Below are positions 43,369 through 52,065 of a stretch of DNA of 64,000 nt, in pieces. Position numbers and translations under genes: made by a program. The DNA is from Oxynema aestuarii AP17 (GTDB lineage: Bacteria; Cyanobacteriota; Cyanobacteriia; Cyanobacteriales; Laspinemataceae). The stretch spans positions 2,170,001 through 2,234,000 of the forward strand of contig NZ_CP051167.1 in the NCBI RefSeq assembly GCF_012295525.1. The letters are read 5' to 3'. The notes under the pieces were generated by a model. That model worked only from the letters and a program-made list of their open reading frames with translations. It was not told where the DNA came from and searched no databases. Position 1 is the stretch's first letter, and the number at the start of each line of letters is the position of its first letter.

Positions 43369-44576
43369 CTTCCCTCTTCACTGGGGACTGCGCTAGATAG
43401 AACTGAAGTTCTACCACCTCGTCTTACATCCCCTCCAAGGGCAGTAGAGCGAGTTCCTAACTCTAATATCCGTAAGCCTTCATTTTTGAGATTGATGGCG
43501 GCATTGATATCCCTGTCATGATGGGTTTGGCAATGTTCGCAAGTCCAGCTTCTCGCATCAAGAGACAAGCTTTTGATTTGATTGAGACATACATGGCAGG
43601 TTTTAGAAGAAGGAAAAAATCGATCGACTTCTAGATAAACTTTTCCTTCTGATTCGGCCTTGTACTTTAACATCGTACAAAACATCCCCCAACCGACATC
43701 ACTAATCGCTTTGGCGAGTTTGTGATGGCGAACCATGCCTATCCCCCCTTTAGTTCCCCCCTTATTAAGGGGGGTTAGGGGGGATTCGACCACAATCACT
43801 TGGTTTTCGTTCACTATCTTACGGGATAGCTTGTGGAGAAAATCTTCACGACAGCGACTTATTTTGGCGTGAATCTTGGCAACTTTTACCCGCGATTTAT
43901 TGTGGTTGTTGCTGCCTTTCCTTTTTCGAGCGTGTTTTTGCTGTTTTCTTTTTAGGTTTCGCGCGTGTTTATCAAAATACTTGGGATTATTGTATTTCGA
44001 CCCCTCACTGGTAATCGCAAAATCGGTCAGCCCTAAATCAATGCCAATTGCTTTTCCTTCAGTTGAGGGAAAGGGAGGTTCTTCTCTACCCTCCACCAAA
44101 ACTGAAACATAATATTTACCATCTGGATTTTTGGAGAGGGTTACAGTTTTGATTTTTCCCTCAAAACTTCGATGCTGACGACAACGCACTAACCCAACTT
44201 TAGGCAGTTTGATGTAATTTCCCTCAAACTTAACATTTTGAGGATAACTGATAGATTGCCTTCCCTGCTTGGATTTGAATCGGGGTAATTTTGCCCGTTT
44301 CTCAAAGAAGTTTCGATAAGCGGTTGATAAGTTCAACGCCACGACTTGCAAGCATTGGGAATAGACATCTTCTTTAAGCCAAGGGTATTCCTTTTTGAGG
44401 GCAGGTAATAATCCCTGAAGATCACCCCTTGACAAGCCTTTTCCGGTCGCTCGATAAGTCTCTTGGCACAAATTTAACGCATAGTTCCAATACCAACGAC
44501 AGCAACCAAAGCTCTTGGCTAAAGTCGCTTGTTGCTCGGGGGTTGGATAGATGCGGTATTTGTACGCCTTGAACAT
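43350..44576 (-). CDS. tnpB: TnpB RNA-guided nuclease with an in-frame palindrome insert
   Basis: This is a 408-residue TnpB of IS200/IS605-type elements. It has an N-terminal FKAYKYRIYPTPEQQATLAKSFGCCRWYWNYAL and RuvC residues D180 (AIGIDLGL), E264 (VIVVE) and D356 (HHDRDINAA), with a zinc ribbon CHVC...CEHC. Right after E264 the usual EDLNVKGM segment is replaced by SPLTPLNKGGTKGGIGM, encoded by a 45-bp palindrome that kept the frame. All three acidic residues remain, so activity is possible but untested. TnpB is guided by an omegaRNA from its own 3' end; a hairpin for this overlaps the stop. No tnpA is present. Confidence 0.9.
   Translation of the reverse strand: MFKAYKYRIYPTPEQQATLAKSFGCCRWYWNYALNLCQETYRATGKGLSRGDLQGLLPALKKEYPWLKEDVYSQCLQVVALNLSTAYRNFFEKRAKLPRFKSKQGRQSISYPQNVKFEGNYIKLPKVGLVRCRQHRSFEGKIKTVTLSKNPDGKYYVSVLVEGREEPPFPSTEGKAIGIDLGLTDFAITSEGSKYNNPKYFDKHARNLKRKQQKHARKRKGSNNHNKSRVKVAKIHAKISRCREDFLHKLSRKIVNENQVIVVESPLTPLNKGGTKGGIGMVRHHKLAKAISDVGWGMFCTMLKYKAESEGKVYLEVDRFFPSSKTCHVCLNQIKSLSLDARSWTCEHCQTHHDRDINAAINLKNEGLRILELGTRSTALGGDVRRGGRTSVLSSAVPSEEGSRYCNL
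43741..43785. repeat. G/C-rich palindrome inserted in frame in tnpB
   Basis: ATCCCCCC, then a core CCCCCCTTATTAAGGGGGG, then GGGGGGAT. It adds residues PLTPLNKGGTKGG to the protein. Same plan as 42557-42596. Confidence 0.85.
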
Positions 44577-44742
44577 TATCGCCGATATAGCCAGATGATA
44601 AGATTATCACTGATTTGCCGAAGAGTCGCTTTCATCCCACGATTCACCTTCGGTAGAATCGGGGAATTCCCGCTCCCATTGTTAAATAGGGGTGAAAAGT
44701 TGCCCGGTAGCGGGTCTGACGAGCGCGCTACGGACTCCCGAC

Positions 44743-45642
44743 TCAGCTTTCCCCTTCCTGGGGCGACGGTTTCGATCGATCGAATCGGGATAACTTAAAT
44801 GACGTGCGATGATTCGGCGCTGGGGTATTGTCGGGTCCTTTGCCGCCATAATAGTTTTTCTGCCATTCTAGGGGAGTGCGATCGCGGCGCTGGTTGAATG
44901 AATTGCGCGATTGATGCCACTGATAATAATCTTGCTTCAATTTCGGGTCGCTTTCCATCGAGACAAACCCCGCATCGAAGCGTTCGAGTAAATCCATCGG
45001 ATAGGGAACCAACATGCAAATCGGATCCCCTTTGCTAAACTTAACCGGAATATCTTTTTCGACGATCTTCCAATTCATCGTAAAGCTGTAAGGGGACCAG
45101 TCGGTTTCGATCGCCCCGTCCAAAGGCGCCGCATTGAATTTGAAGAAATTCGTCGCCCCGCGTACCATCAACCCAATTCCCGGCGGCGTCCGAAACAGCC
45201 ACGGCAGGGAAAAGGTGAGAATCCCCGAACCAAAGTGAGAGGCAATCAATTTTTCGTAGGGCGTCCCTTCTTCCTTAAACCGGATGGCGATCGAATTGAG
45301 ATAATGCATTTGTCCATTCCAGACCGCCTCGAAGTCCGTCGGACACCGCACGATCCAACCCATCTGATTCGCCATCACTAAAGGCAAACAACGATAAGCA
45401 AACCCGTGAGGGATCCGGTCCATCCATTCCCGCCGTGGCGGTGCAGGTTCGATCGTCCAGCCTTCCGTCGAACTAATCGGATAGGCTTTAATTTCATACC
45501 GACTTCGATCCTCTGGCGATGGCGCTGGCGCAGGAGGATTCTGGGCTTGCGGTTGCCACTCCAATGTTGCTTGCTGGCCGTCTTTAAGGGTAATTTTCAA
45601 CGGCGGTAGGGTGATATGTATGGTTTGATTCGGTTCGGCCAA
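44743..45642 (-). CDS. DUF6065 family protein
   Basis: This is a 299-residue soluble protein. The region from about residue 45 to 245 (IKAYPISSTEGWTIEPAPPRREWMDRIPHGFAYRCLPLVMANQMGWIV ... FTMNWKIVEKDIPVKFSKGDPICMLVPYP) matches the DUF6065 pattern, a beta-rich fold known from bacteria with no assigned function. A Pro-rich N-terminal linker (QNPPAPAPSPEDRS) separates a short first part with the strand-like IHITLPPLKITLKDGQQATLEW. The C-terminus is basic and polar. Members are sometimes found near 2OG-oxygenase or peptide-type metabolic genes, but here the neighbours are tnpB and a K+ channel, so context gives no help. Confidence 0.8.
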   Translation of the reverse strand: MAEPNQTIHITLPPLKITLKDGQQATLEWQPQAQNPPAPAPSPEDRSRYEIKAYPISSTEGWTIEPAPPRREWMDRIPHGFAYRCLPLVMANQMGWIVRCPTDFEAVWNGQMHYLNSIAIRFKEEGTPYEKLIASHFGSGILTFSLPWLFRTPPGIGLMVRGATNFFKFNAAPLDGAIETDWSPYSFTMNWKIVEKDIPVKFSKGDPICMLVPYPMDLLERFDAGFVSMESDPKLKQDYYQWHQSRNSFNQRRDRTPLEWQKNYYGGKGPDNTPAPNHRTSFKLSRFDRSKPSPQEGES

Positions 45643-45727
45643 AATAGTTCTCCACTACCCATTCGATCGCATTGATACCCATGGTAAACTAAGCGACTAG
45701 GTTTCACTGAGACCCCCCTCAAAATCC

Positions 45728-46804
45728 TTGTATTCTAATTTTCAGAAAAAATACCGACGCATACGCAATGAATTACTCGCCGGAGGGGTGGGACTCGCCG
45801 GAGTCCTATTAATTGGAACCTTGTGGTACTGGTTGGTGGAAGGTTGGAAGCTGTCGGACGCGGCGTACATGACGGCGATTACCCTCTCGACGGTCGGCTA
45901 TATGGAAGTCCACCCCCTCGGCGAACGGGGTCGCTTGTTTACGGTGTCGCTGATTGCGATGGGTCTGGTCAGTATCGGTTACATCGTCAACCGCTTTACA
46001 GAAGCCCTGATTCAGGGATACTTTCAAGATGGACTGCGTTTGAGACAGCAACAACGCTTGTTAGACACTCTCTCCAATCATTACATCCTTTGTGGTTTCG
46101 GTCGCACCGGGCGTCAGATCGCCTATGAGTTCAGTGCGGAAAATATTCCGTTTGTGGTGATCGATACCGATCCGGAACAGATTCAAATCGCCCAAGACCT
46201 CGGCTATATCACGATTCAGGCGGATGCTACTTTAGATGCAACGTTGATGAAGGTCGGGATCGATCGCGCCTTGTGCTTGGTGACGGCGATGCCTTCGGAT
46301 GCGGAAAATCTCTATACGGTGATTTCGGCGAAAACTCTCAATCCGAAAATCCGGTCGATCGCCCGCGCCAATAGCGAGGAAGCGGTGCAAAAACTTCAGC
46401 GTGGCGGCGCCGATGCGGTCATTTCTCCTTACATTACCGGAGGTCGGCGGATGGCGGCGGCGGCGTTGCGACCCCAGGTGATGGATTTTGTCGATGGGAT
46501 TATTACCGGGGCCGATCGCGCGTTCTATCTCGAAGAGTTTCGCATCGAACCCGGCGCCTGTCCCTGTGAAGGTCAAACTCTCGCCGATACGCGCCTGCGA
46601 TCGCGATCGGGGGCGTTGGTTCTCGCGATTCGCCGCAGCGACGGCAACCTGATCGGCGGTCCGACAGCAGACACGATGGTGTTACCCGGCGATACGCTCA
46701 TTTGTATGGGGACGGCCCAGCAGCTTCGCCGCCTCAATCAGATTCTCAGCCCTCTGAAGGCGAAAACGCCGCGCCTCCCGCGCAAGTTTCCACCCCAACC
46801 GTGA
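45728..46804 (+). CDS. potassium channel with TrkA-type (RCK) domains
   Basis: This is a 358-residue channel subunit. Helix 1 is at about 17-37, the pore loop follows with the filter TVGYME (55-60), and helix 2 is at about 70-92. An RCK_N Rossmann domain begins LCGFGRTGRQIAYEF (GxGxxG at 123-128) with the acidic VVIDTDPEQ, and a TrkA_C domain follows at about 255-340. Such channels are gated by nucleotides or Ca2+ through the RCK ring. The filter keeps TVGY but has ME where GD is usual, a variant seen in part of the family. The protein is otherwise complete. Alternative start: none better than ATG 45728. Confidence 0.92.
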   Translation: MYSNFQKKYRRIRNELLAGGVGLAGVLLIGTLWYWLVEGWKLSDAAYMTAITLSTVGYMEVHPLGERGRLFTVSLIAMGLVSIGYIVNRFTEALIQGYFQDGLRLRQQQRLLDTLSNHYILCGFGRTGRQIAYEFSAENIPFVVIDTDPEQIQIAQDLGYITIQADATLDATLMKVGIDRALCLVTAMPSDAENLYTVISAKTLNPKIRSIARANSEEAVQKLQRGGADAVISPYITGGRRMAAAALRPQVMDFVDGIITGADRAFYLEEFRIEPGACPCEGQTLADTRLRSRSGALVLAIRRSDGNLIGGPTADTMVLPGDTLICMGTAQQLRRLNQILSPLKAKTPRLPRKFPPQP

Positions 46805-46829
46805 GGCGATCGCCTGTCATGGCCTTGTT

Positions 46830-47036
46830 TCAGGACAGTTTCAACGCGCTGACCGGAACTTCATCCCAAGAACTCACCGTTCTCATACGGGCAATCCAGC
46901 CCGTTTGTTTTTGTTCGTCGCTGAGGTTTTCTAAAAACTCTTGATGGCATTTTTGGGCTTGCTGTTCGTCGGAACAAGCGATGCAAGCGTAAATCATCCC
47001 CGACGGATCGACTTGCTCGTTCACCCAGATGGTCAT
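46830..47036 (-). CDS. small conserved-type protein of unknown function
   Basis: This 68-residue soluble protein begins MTIWVNEQVDPSGMIYACIACSDEQQAQKCHQEFLENLSDEQKQTGWIARMRTVSSWDEVPVSALKL. A CIAC motif and a third Cys are present, which might bind metal, but the pattern is not a known ribbon. The composition reads like real protein and the start has AAGGAGC upstream. I have no family name for it. It is convergent with the K+ channel gene, with only 25 bases between stops. Confidence 0.75.
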   Translation of the reverse strand: MTIWVNEQVDPSGMIYACIACSDEQQAQKCHQEFLENLSDEQKQTGWIARMRTVSSWDEVPVSALKLS

Positions 47037-47492
47037 CCTAAAAGCTCCTTAGTTTTGAGAGTTTATTCATTTATTTTATACGTTGATTGATGGCAATGAA
47101 TCAAGGGAAAAACACGATCTTTAACAAAAGAAACTCGATGGTATTGATATAGTATTCTTAAATCGGATGAGTCGGGGTTACCCCCCTCAACCCCTTGGGA
47201 GTGGGAGCATCTTGCTCTCTATTTGGGTTAAAAATTATTGAGGATTGCTATAGAAACAATTGAAGTTTTATTTTTTCAAATAAGAGCGATCGCCTCCCTC
47301 GCGGACGATCGCAAACTCCTGAAAAAATGTCCCCATAAGCGGCCAATCTCTTAACTCAGACCCGCGCTCGCTCAAAATGGGCCAATTTCCTACTCTAGCG
47401 ATCGTTAATTTGTCGATTCATCGATCGAAACGATCGCAGACGGGCAAGTTCACCCGCCTGGATCGTCAATTTCGATCGGTTAAAGCTGTAGT
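47037..47492. other. intergenic region holding a MITE
   Basis: This is 456 bp; the element at 47148-47252 lies in the middle. The remainder has HIP1 octamers and no gene-like frame. Confidence 0.5.
47148..47252. mobile_element. MITE with IS630-like ends
   Basis: It begins TATAGTATTCTTAAAT and ends ATTGAGGATTGCTATA, close to the ends of the IS630 copy at 3036-4161, with TA at the borders. The inner part CCCTTGGGAGTGGGAG matches 19503-19520. It is about 105 bp long and non-coding. Confidence 0.8.
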
Positions 47493-48863
47493 TTAAGCAT
47501 CGGGATTGCGCTCTTTTTGTTTGAGGGCTTGTTCGCGCAAGGCGATCGCATCCGGGTCGTTAGGTCGCAGTTGTAACACCGTGTCGAAGGCAGCGATCGC
47601 GCGATCGTAGTTCTGAAGACTCAGATAAATTAAGCCAACATTAATCCAGGCGCGATCGTTTTGCGGTTGCAACTGCGCCACTTGTTCAAAAGAGGCGATC
47701 GCCTCTTGCGGTTTCTGTTGCTGCATCAACACCAAGCCCCGATTAAACCAAGCTTCCACATAATTCGATTGGGATTGAATCGCTCGATCGTAACAGGTCG
47801 TGGCTTCTTCGTAGCGTTCCAATTGCATTAACGCATTGCCCCGTCCGGTCCAGCCTTCGGCAAAATCGGGCTTAATTTGAATCGCTTTTTCATAACAGGC
47901 GATCGCCTCTTCATGGCGGTGCAGTTTCGACAGTTCGATCCCGCGATGCTGCCACGCTTGGATAAAATCTCCCTTGAGTTCGATCGCCTTTTTATAAGAT
48001 TCGATCGCCTCGATCGGTCGATTGAGCATCGATAAAGTAAAACCGTGATTGAACCACAAACTGGGATTGTCTGCGGCAAAAGCAGTAGCGCGATCGAAGG
48101 CTTCCAACGCTTCCGGATACTGTTGCGCGTAAAAATGCACCCCACCGAGATTAATCCACGCCGCCCCAAAATCCGGCTTGATTTCGATCGCTTTACGATA
48201 CGATGCGATCGCCCCTTCCCAATCTTGTTGGCTGACTTGTTCGTTCCCTTTTTGGAAATACTCGTCTGGACTCAAAGCCACTTGAGAGTCCGAAACTTCA
48301 TGTTCGGAAACTTCATGTTCCGAAACTTCATGTTCCGATATCCCCGATTCTGACACCGGAGGTTCCGAACTTTCCTGTTGCAAATCTTCCCCCGCTTCCG
48401 TCGCCGAAGGGGTTGCCGACGTTGCAGGCGGCGGCGGGGGTGGCGCTACGGGTGGAGGGGGTGGCGTCTGTACCCCCATCTGCCGTTCGAGTAACTGGCT
48501 GCCAATACTAATCGCCACTTTGCTGAATTCGCCGATTTGCATCTGACCCAAACGGGTTAAAACGACGGCCAGTTCTCGACTTGACGAGTTTTGCGCCAAC
48601 AGGCGATCGCCGTACCCTCTCAACCACTCGGCCCAGAGGCGATCGTCCCCCCGAGACCCGAGCACCTCGAAAAATTGAACGACGCGCGATCGATCCCATC
48701 CCGTCATCATTCCTTCGCGAATCTGTCGAAACAGTAATTCGTAATCTTCTGCTTCCAAAGGTGGGGGCGGACTCGCAGGCGTTGCTGTCGTTTCCTCTGG
48801 TTGTCGGCGAGGGGGCTTACTGTTCCCACTCCCCAACCACTTTTGCCAAATCCCCTTGACCAT
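47493..48863 (-). CDS. tetratricopeptide-repeat protein
   Basis: This is a 456-residue protein from ATG 48863, which has GAGGGTGAATTC upstream; the frame is open to 48956. An N-terminal domain of about 110 residues (YELLFRQIREGMMTGWDRSRVVQFFEVLGSRGDDRLWAEWLRGYGDRLL) precedes a Pro-rich linker and a run of VSEHE repeats. At least six TPR units follow (GNEQVSQQDWEGAIASYRKAIEIKPDFGAAWINLG and similar). TPR arrays hold protein complexes together. The N-terminal part recurs in cyanobacterial TPR proteins. It stands alone, and its partner is unknown. Confidence 0.9.
   Translation of the reverse strand: MVKGIWQKWLGSGNSKPPRRQPEETTATPASPPPPLEAEDYELLFRQIREGMMTGWDRSRVVQFFEVLGSRGDDRLWAEWLRGYGDRLLAQNSSSRELAVVLTRLGQMQIGEFSKVAISIGSQLLERQMGVQTPPPPPVAPPPPPPATSATPSATEAGEDLQQESSEPPVSESGISEHEVSEHEVSEHEVSDSQVALSPDEYFQKGNEQVSQQDWEGAIASYRKAIEIKPDFGAAWINLGGVHFYAQQYPEALEAFDRATAFAADNPSLWFNHGFTLSMLNRPIEAIESYKKAIELKGDFIQAWQHRGIELSKLHRHEEAIACYEKAIQIKPDFAEGWTGRGNALMQLERYEEATTCYDRAIQSQSNYVEAWFNRGLVLMQQQKPQEAIASFEQVAQLQPQNDRAWINVGLIYLSLQNYDRAIAAFDTVLQLRPNDPDAIALREQALKQKERNPDA
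48291..48345. repeat. 15-bp tandem repeat inside the TPR gene
   Basis: Three or more copies of a GAAACTTCATGTTCC-like unit encode the residues VSEHE in a linker. The copies are nearly identical, so the number probably changes by slippage. Confidence 0.8.
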
Positions 48864-48983
48864 GAATTCACCCTCTGGCACTATTCCTTCAATCATTTTA
48901 GGAGGTGGCTCGGTTCTGTGCGCGTCTGGCTTTCCCGGGGCGATCGGACTTCGCACTCACCGTGCGATCGCCCTCCCTCGGAT

Positions 48984-49349
48984 TTAAAAGACTTTCAGCA
49001 CTCGCGCCGCCGCAATCAACTCCGGAACTACCCGGGCGGGCCAAAACCCCTCACCCCGTCGCCCTTCATTGAGAATAAAGCGCAAGCTGTAAGCCTCCGG
49101 ATAGCCTTCAACCTCCATCCACAATAAATCGCTTTGCGCTTCACAAGCGATCCGTTCTTCCTCCATCAACTCCTCAGCCATTTGCGCCATCGTGGTCGCC
49201 AACTGATTGAGCAACCGACAAAAATCGTCTAACTCACTTTCACTCAATTCGATCGCCCAATCGTCACTTCCCACTAAACCTCGATAGATTTCCGCTTGCG
49301 GATTCCACCCCAACCGCCAGCCTTCGCCACTTTTGAGAATTTTCTCCAT
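48984..49349 (-). CDS. DUF1818 family protein
   Basis: This 121-residue soluble protein found in cyanobacteria and plastids is recognised by its start EGWRLGWNPQAEIYRGLVGSDDWAIELSESELDDFCRLL and end LRFILNEGRRGEGFWPARVVPELIAAARVLKVF. Its structure is related to the Whirly-type or ssDNA-binding-like fold in some descriptions, but no role is established to my knowledge. The start is ATG 49349. It lies just downstream of an intact tnpB gene (convergent ends are not involved, since both are on the minus strand) and seems undamaged. Confidence 0.85.
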   Translation of the reverse strand: MEKILKSGEGWRLGWNPQAEIYRGLVGSDDWAIELSESELDDFCRLLNQLATTMAQMAEELMEEERIACEAQSDLLWMEVEGYPEAYSLRFILNEGRRGEGFWPARVVPELIAAARVLKVF

Positions 49350-49366
49350 CGACCGCTAGATACAAC

Positions 49367-50581
49367 TTACCCAAACTTACCCATCAAGTCTGAAAGCTTG
49401 ATGAACAATACGTTTGAGTCGATTTTACTTCCTGCTTCTACCAAGGGAGTCGGCTCGCTCTTGTCCACAGGCGTTAATTTGGCCGTAGCTCGACCTATTT
49501 TTTCCAGATTTTTAGCTGCGTTTAAATCTCTGTCTATTTTGAGATGACAATGGTCGCAACCAAACAGTCTTTCTGATAAGAGTAATGAGTCTTTAATGCT
49601 TCCACAATTAGAACAGATTTTACTAGATGGATAAAATCTGTCTACGATTATTAATTGTGACCCATATATTTGGCTCTTATATTCCATCTGTCGTCGGAAT
49701 TCATAAAACCCCATATCGGCGATAGATTTAGCTAGTTTATGATTGGCCATCATGCCCGATCCGTTTAAGTTTTCTATCACATTAACGGCGTGGTTCTTGC
49801 ATGATTGTAAGGTCAACTTATGTAACGTATCTTTTCTGAGATTAGCGATTCTCCGATGGAGTTTTTGGACTTGAAGCTGGGACTTTTTTCGATTGGCAGA
49901 GCCGAGACTTTTTCGGCTAACTTGTCTTTGGAGTCTAGCTAGTTTATTTGAATACTTTTTATATGCTTTTATTCCTTCTATACTTACTCCCGTTGATAAG
50001 GTGGCAAGCGCTTTTATCCCCAAATCTATCCCCACTACATCTGTTTTCTTCTCGGTGGGGGTCACGTTGACATCTATTTTAAACGAAATAAACCAGCGAT
50101 CTGCCTCTCGACTAATCGTCACATTTTTGGGTTGATAATTTCCCGATAATCTTTCATAAGTTTTCAGAATTCCAATGACAGGAACCTGAATTTTATTTTC
50201 AGATAATATTTTTATGGTTCCATCTAGAGTAAAGCTGTCTTGTCTACCTTTTTTCTTGAATTTAGGTCTAGATTTCTTTTTTTTAAAGCAATCTTGCCAC
50301 GCCTGGGCGAGATGTCTGAGAGCGTATTGAGGGACACACTTAGAAACTTCGTAATACCACAGATTCTCTGGTTTTACTAACTTATTTAACCACTTATGTA
50401 AGTCAATAGCTGTGGGAAATTTGATTTTTTCATCGGGACGACAAGCGGCATTATGTGATAAAATTCCTAAACACAACCCGTGACCCCAATTGTAAGCATG
50501 ACGCGCCACTCCCGCATGACGAGCGAGTTTTTGTCGTTGAGTCAGATTAACTTTAAGTTGTGTTTTAAACCCTAATAACAT
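49367..50581 (-). CDS. tnpB: TnpB RNA-guided nuclease, intact
   Basis: This is a 404-residue TnpB of a type different from the other two copies: MLLGFKTQLKVNLTQRQKLARHAGVARHAYNWGHGLCLGIL at the N-terminus. RuvC acidic residues are present in VVGIDLGIKAL, VIENLNGSGMM and IDRDLNAAKNL, and the zinc ribbon is CSNC...CDHC. A hairpin CATCAAG/CTTGATG lies near the 3' end (49382-49403). No palindrome interrupts it. TnpB cuts DNA at sites matching an RNA guide from the element's right end and favours retention of the element. No tnpA is nearby, so movement would need help from elsewhere. Confidence 0.93.
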   Translation of the reverse strand: MLLGFKTQLKVNLTQRQKLARHAGVARHAYNWGHGLCLGILSHNAACRPDEKIKFPTAIDLHKWLNKLVKPENLWYYEVSKCVPQYALRHLAQAWQDCFKKKKSRPKFKKKGRQDSFTLDGTIKILSENKIQVPVIGILKTYERLSGNYQPKNVTISREADRWFISFKIDVNVTPTEKKTDVVGIDLGIKALATLSTGVSIEGIKAYKKYSNKLARLQRQVSRKSLGSANRKKSQLQVQKLHRRIANLRKDTLHKLTLQSCKNHAVNVIENLNGSGMMANHKLAKSIADMGFYEFRRQMEYKSQIYGSQLIIVDRFYPSSKICSNCGSIKDSLLLSERLFGCDHCHLKIDRDLNAAKNLEKIGRATAKLTPVDKSEPTPLVEAGSKIDSNVLFIKLSDLMGKFG

Positions 50582-51079
50582 GGAATTAAATGCTCTACGC
50601 TACCAATGGCGCCTAACTAGAGCTAATTTTACCACCACTGATGACTTTATTAACAATTCAGTTTCTAGAAATATTGGTCAATGCTACGGGAATTTCTCAC
50701 GATTTGAGTGAGATTGAGTAAGATTGGGTAAGTTTTCGGCTTCTGTGGTTAACCCTTTCCTATTTTTTCGGATCTAGCGTACCGTGACCCGAACCCGATC
50801 CCCCCTGCCCGATCGCCACGAACCAGCACTGACATAGCTTTGAGAGAAAATTGACTTTCTTACTTGACTTATTCGTAAAACAACTATATAGTTATGTTTG
50901 AGTAGAGTTAGAGAGTCCGCACCCATCGATCGCTGGGCGAGGCGCGATCGCCACGTCCACTCGAATCGACCACAAGGACAATCCGAGTGGAAAGCCCAGT
51001 CTGCAATGACGTTCTGGTTGTATACCCCCTTCCAGAACGTCAAACTCCTAACTGATTTAGAACCTAGAGGTGAGCGATC
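50582..51079. other. intergenic region
   Basis: This is 498 bp between tnpB and a small membrane-protein frame. The first 200 bp are AT-rich and may contain the left end of the tnpB element. No gene-like frame is seen. Confidence 0.4.
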
Positions 51080-51277
51080 GTGTGGCGTCAAATCAGACAA
51101 CTACTATCGGTTTTTCTCATAGTCGATGTCTTACTGGTTGTTTTTACGTTTGGATTCGGACTGTTTCATTCCCCCTCGGCTACCCCCCTACCCAATGATA
51201 TTTGGGTTAGTCCGCATCCTCACAAACAACTTAATTTGATGCCAATATCGCGATCGCTTCCCCCTTTTTCTCTCTAA
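51080..51277 (+). CDS. possible small membrane protein
   Basis: This 65-residue frame starts with GTG at 51080, with GAGGTGAGC upstream. Residues 8-30 (LLSVFLIVDVLLVVFTFGFGLF) form one convincing helix, followed by a short Pro-rich tail. The N-terminus MWRQIRQ is positive, so the tail should lie outside. I recognise no family. It could be a real small protein; evidence is limited to the ribosome-binding site and the helix. Confidence 0.4.
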   Translation: MWRQIRQLLSVFLIVDVLLVVFTFGFGLFHSPSATPLPNDIWVSPHPHKQLNLMPISRSLPPFSL

Positions 51278-51465
51278 AAAATCCCTCAAGCTTTTGCGAT
51301 TTTAACTAAACTGCGATCGGCCACAACCCCTTTGAACTGCAACGGCGATCGCCCCTAAAAATTGGGAGTTTGCAAAAATATTGAAAACCCAATTTTTAGA
51401 TTCAATCGGCTAATTTTAGCCAAACTTAGCCGGAGTTTCGTAAATTCAAATTAGGAGCATTATCG

Positions 51466-51882
51466 ATGTCAGATTTGTTTTCTACCCAATGGATGGAGCA
51501 ATTTAAAGAAGCGTGGAATGCCGATGAAGAACTCACCAGCTCTCTAGCTAAAATCAATTTTAATTCTATTATCGGCTATGGATTTAAAGATAGCGATCGC
51601 CCCACTGGCTTTATTGAAATTGTCAACGGAAAAGCAGTGAATGCCGGAAGCTACGACGGTCAAACACTGAATTGGGATTTACGCGCTTCCCGAGAAAGCT
51701 GGGAAAAATGGCTTTCTCAAGGATTAAATATGATGGGTCTGAGTATGGCCTATATGAAGCGCAATATAGTCTTTCCCGTAGGCGACTACGGCGCCATGAT
51801 TAAAGATCCGCGCATGGCCGGACCATTTGTCAAAAGTTTTGCCGTGATGGGACAAGTTTCAACTCACTCAAGTGTCAGCTAA
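51466..51882 (+). CDS. SCP2-like sterol-carrier-domain protein
   Basis: This 138-residue soluble protein begins MSDLFSTQWMEQFKEAWNADEELTSSLAKINFNSIIGYGFKDSDRPTGFIEIVNGKAVNAGSYDGQTLNWDLRASRESWEKWL, the pattern of SCP2-type domains that bind lipids or other hydrophobic ligands. The region AYMKRNIVFPVGDYGAMIKDP is the second half of the fold. A clear TTAGGAGC ribosome-binding site precedes ATG 51466. Its ligand is unknown. The neighbours do not form an obvious pathway. Confidence 0.8.
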   Translation: MSDLFSTQWMEQFKEAWNADEELTSSLAKINFNSIIGYGFKDSDRPTGFIEIVNGKAVNAGSYDGQTLNWDLRASRESWEKWLSQGLNMMGLSMAYMKRNIVFPVGDYGAMIKDPRMAGPFVKSFAVMGQVSTHSSVS

Positions 51883-52065
51883 CTCCTACCTCTAAAAAGA
51901 GCGATTCTACCTCTGAGTCCGAGCGAACAGGGGGGACAGTTGGCGCCTCTCTGTTCTTTTTTGAAAAGATTCCATTAATTGCCAAAATAAGCAAAAATAC
52001 AGATTTACATACATAACCATTTAGGTATATAGTTAAATCAACAAGCAAAAAGAAAGGTAAATTCA

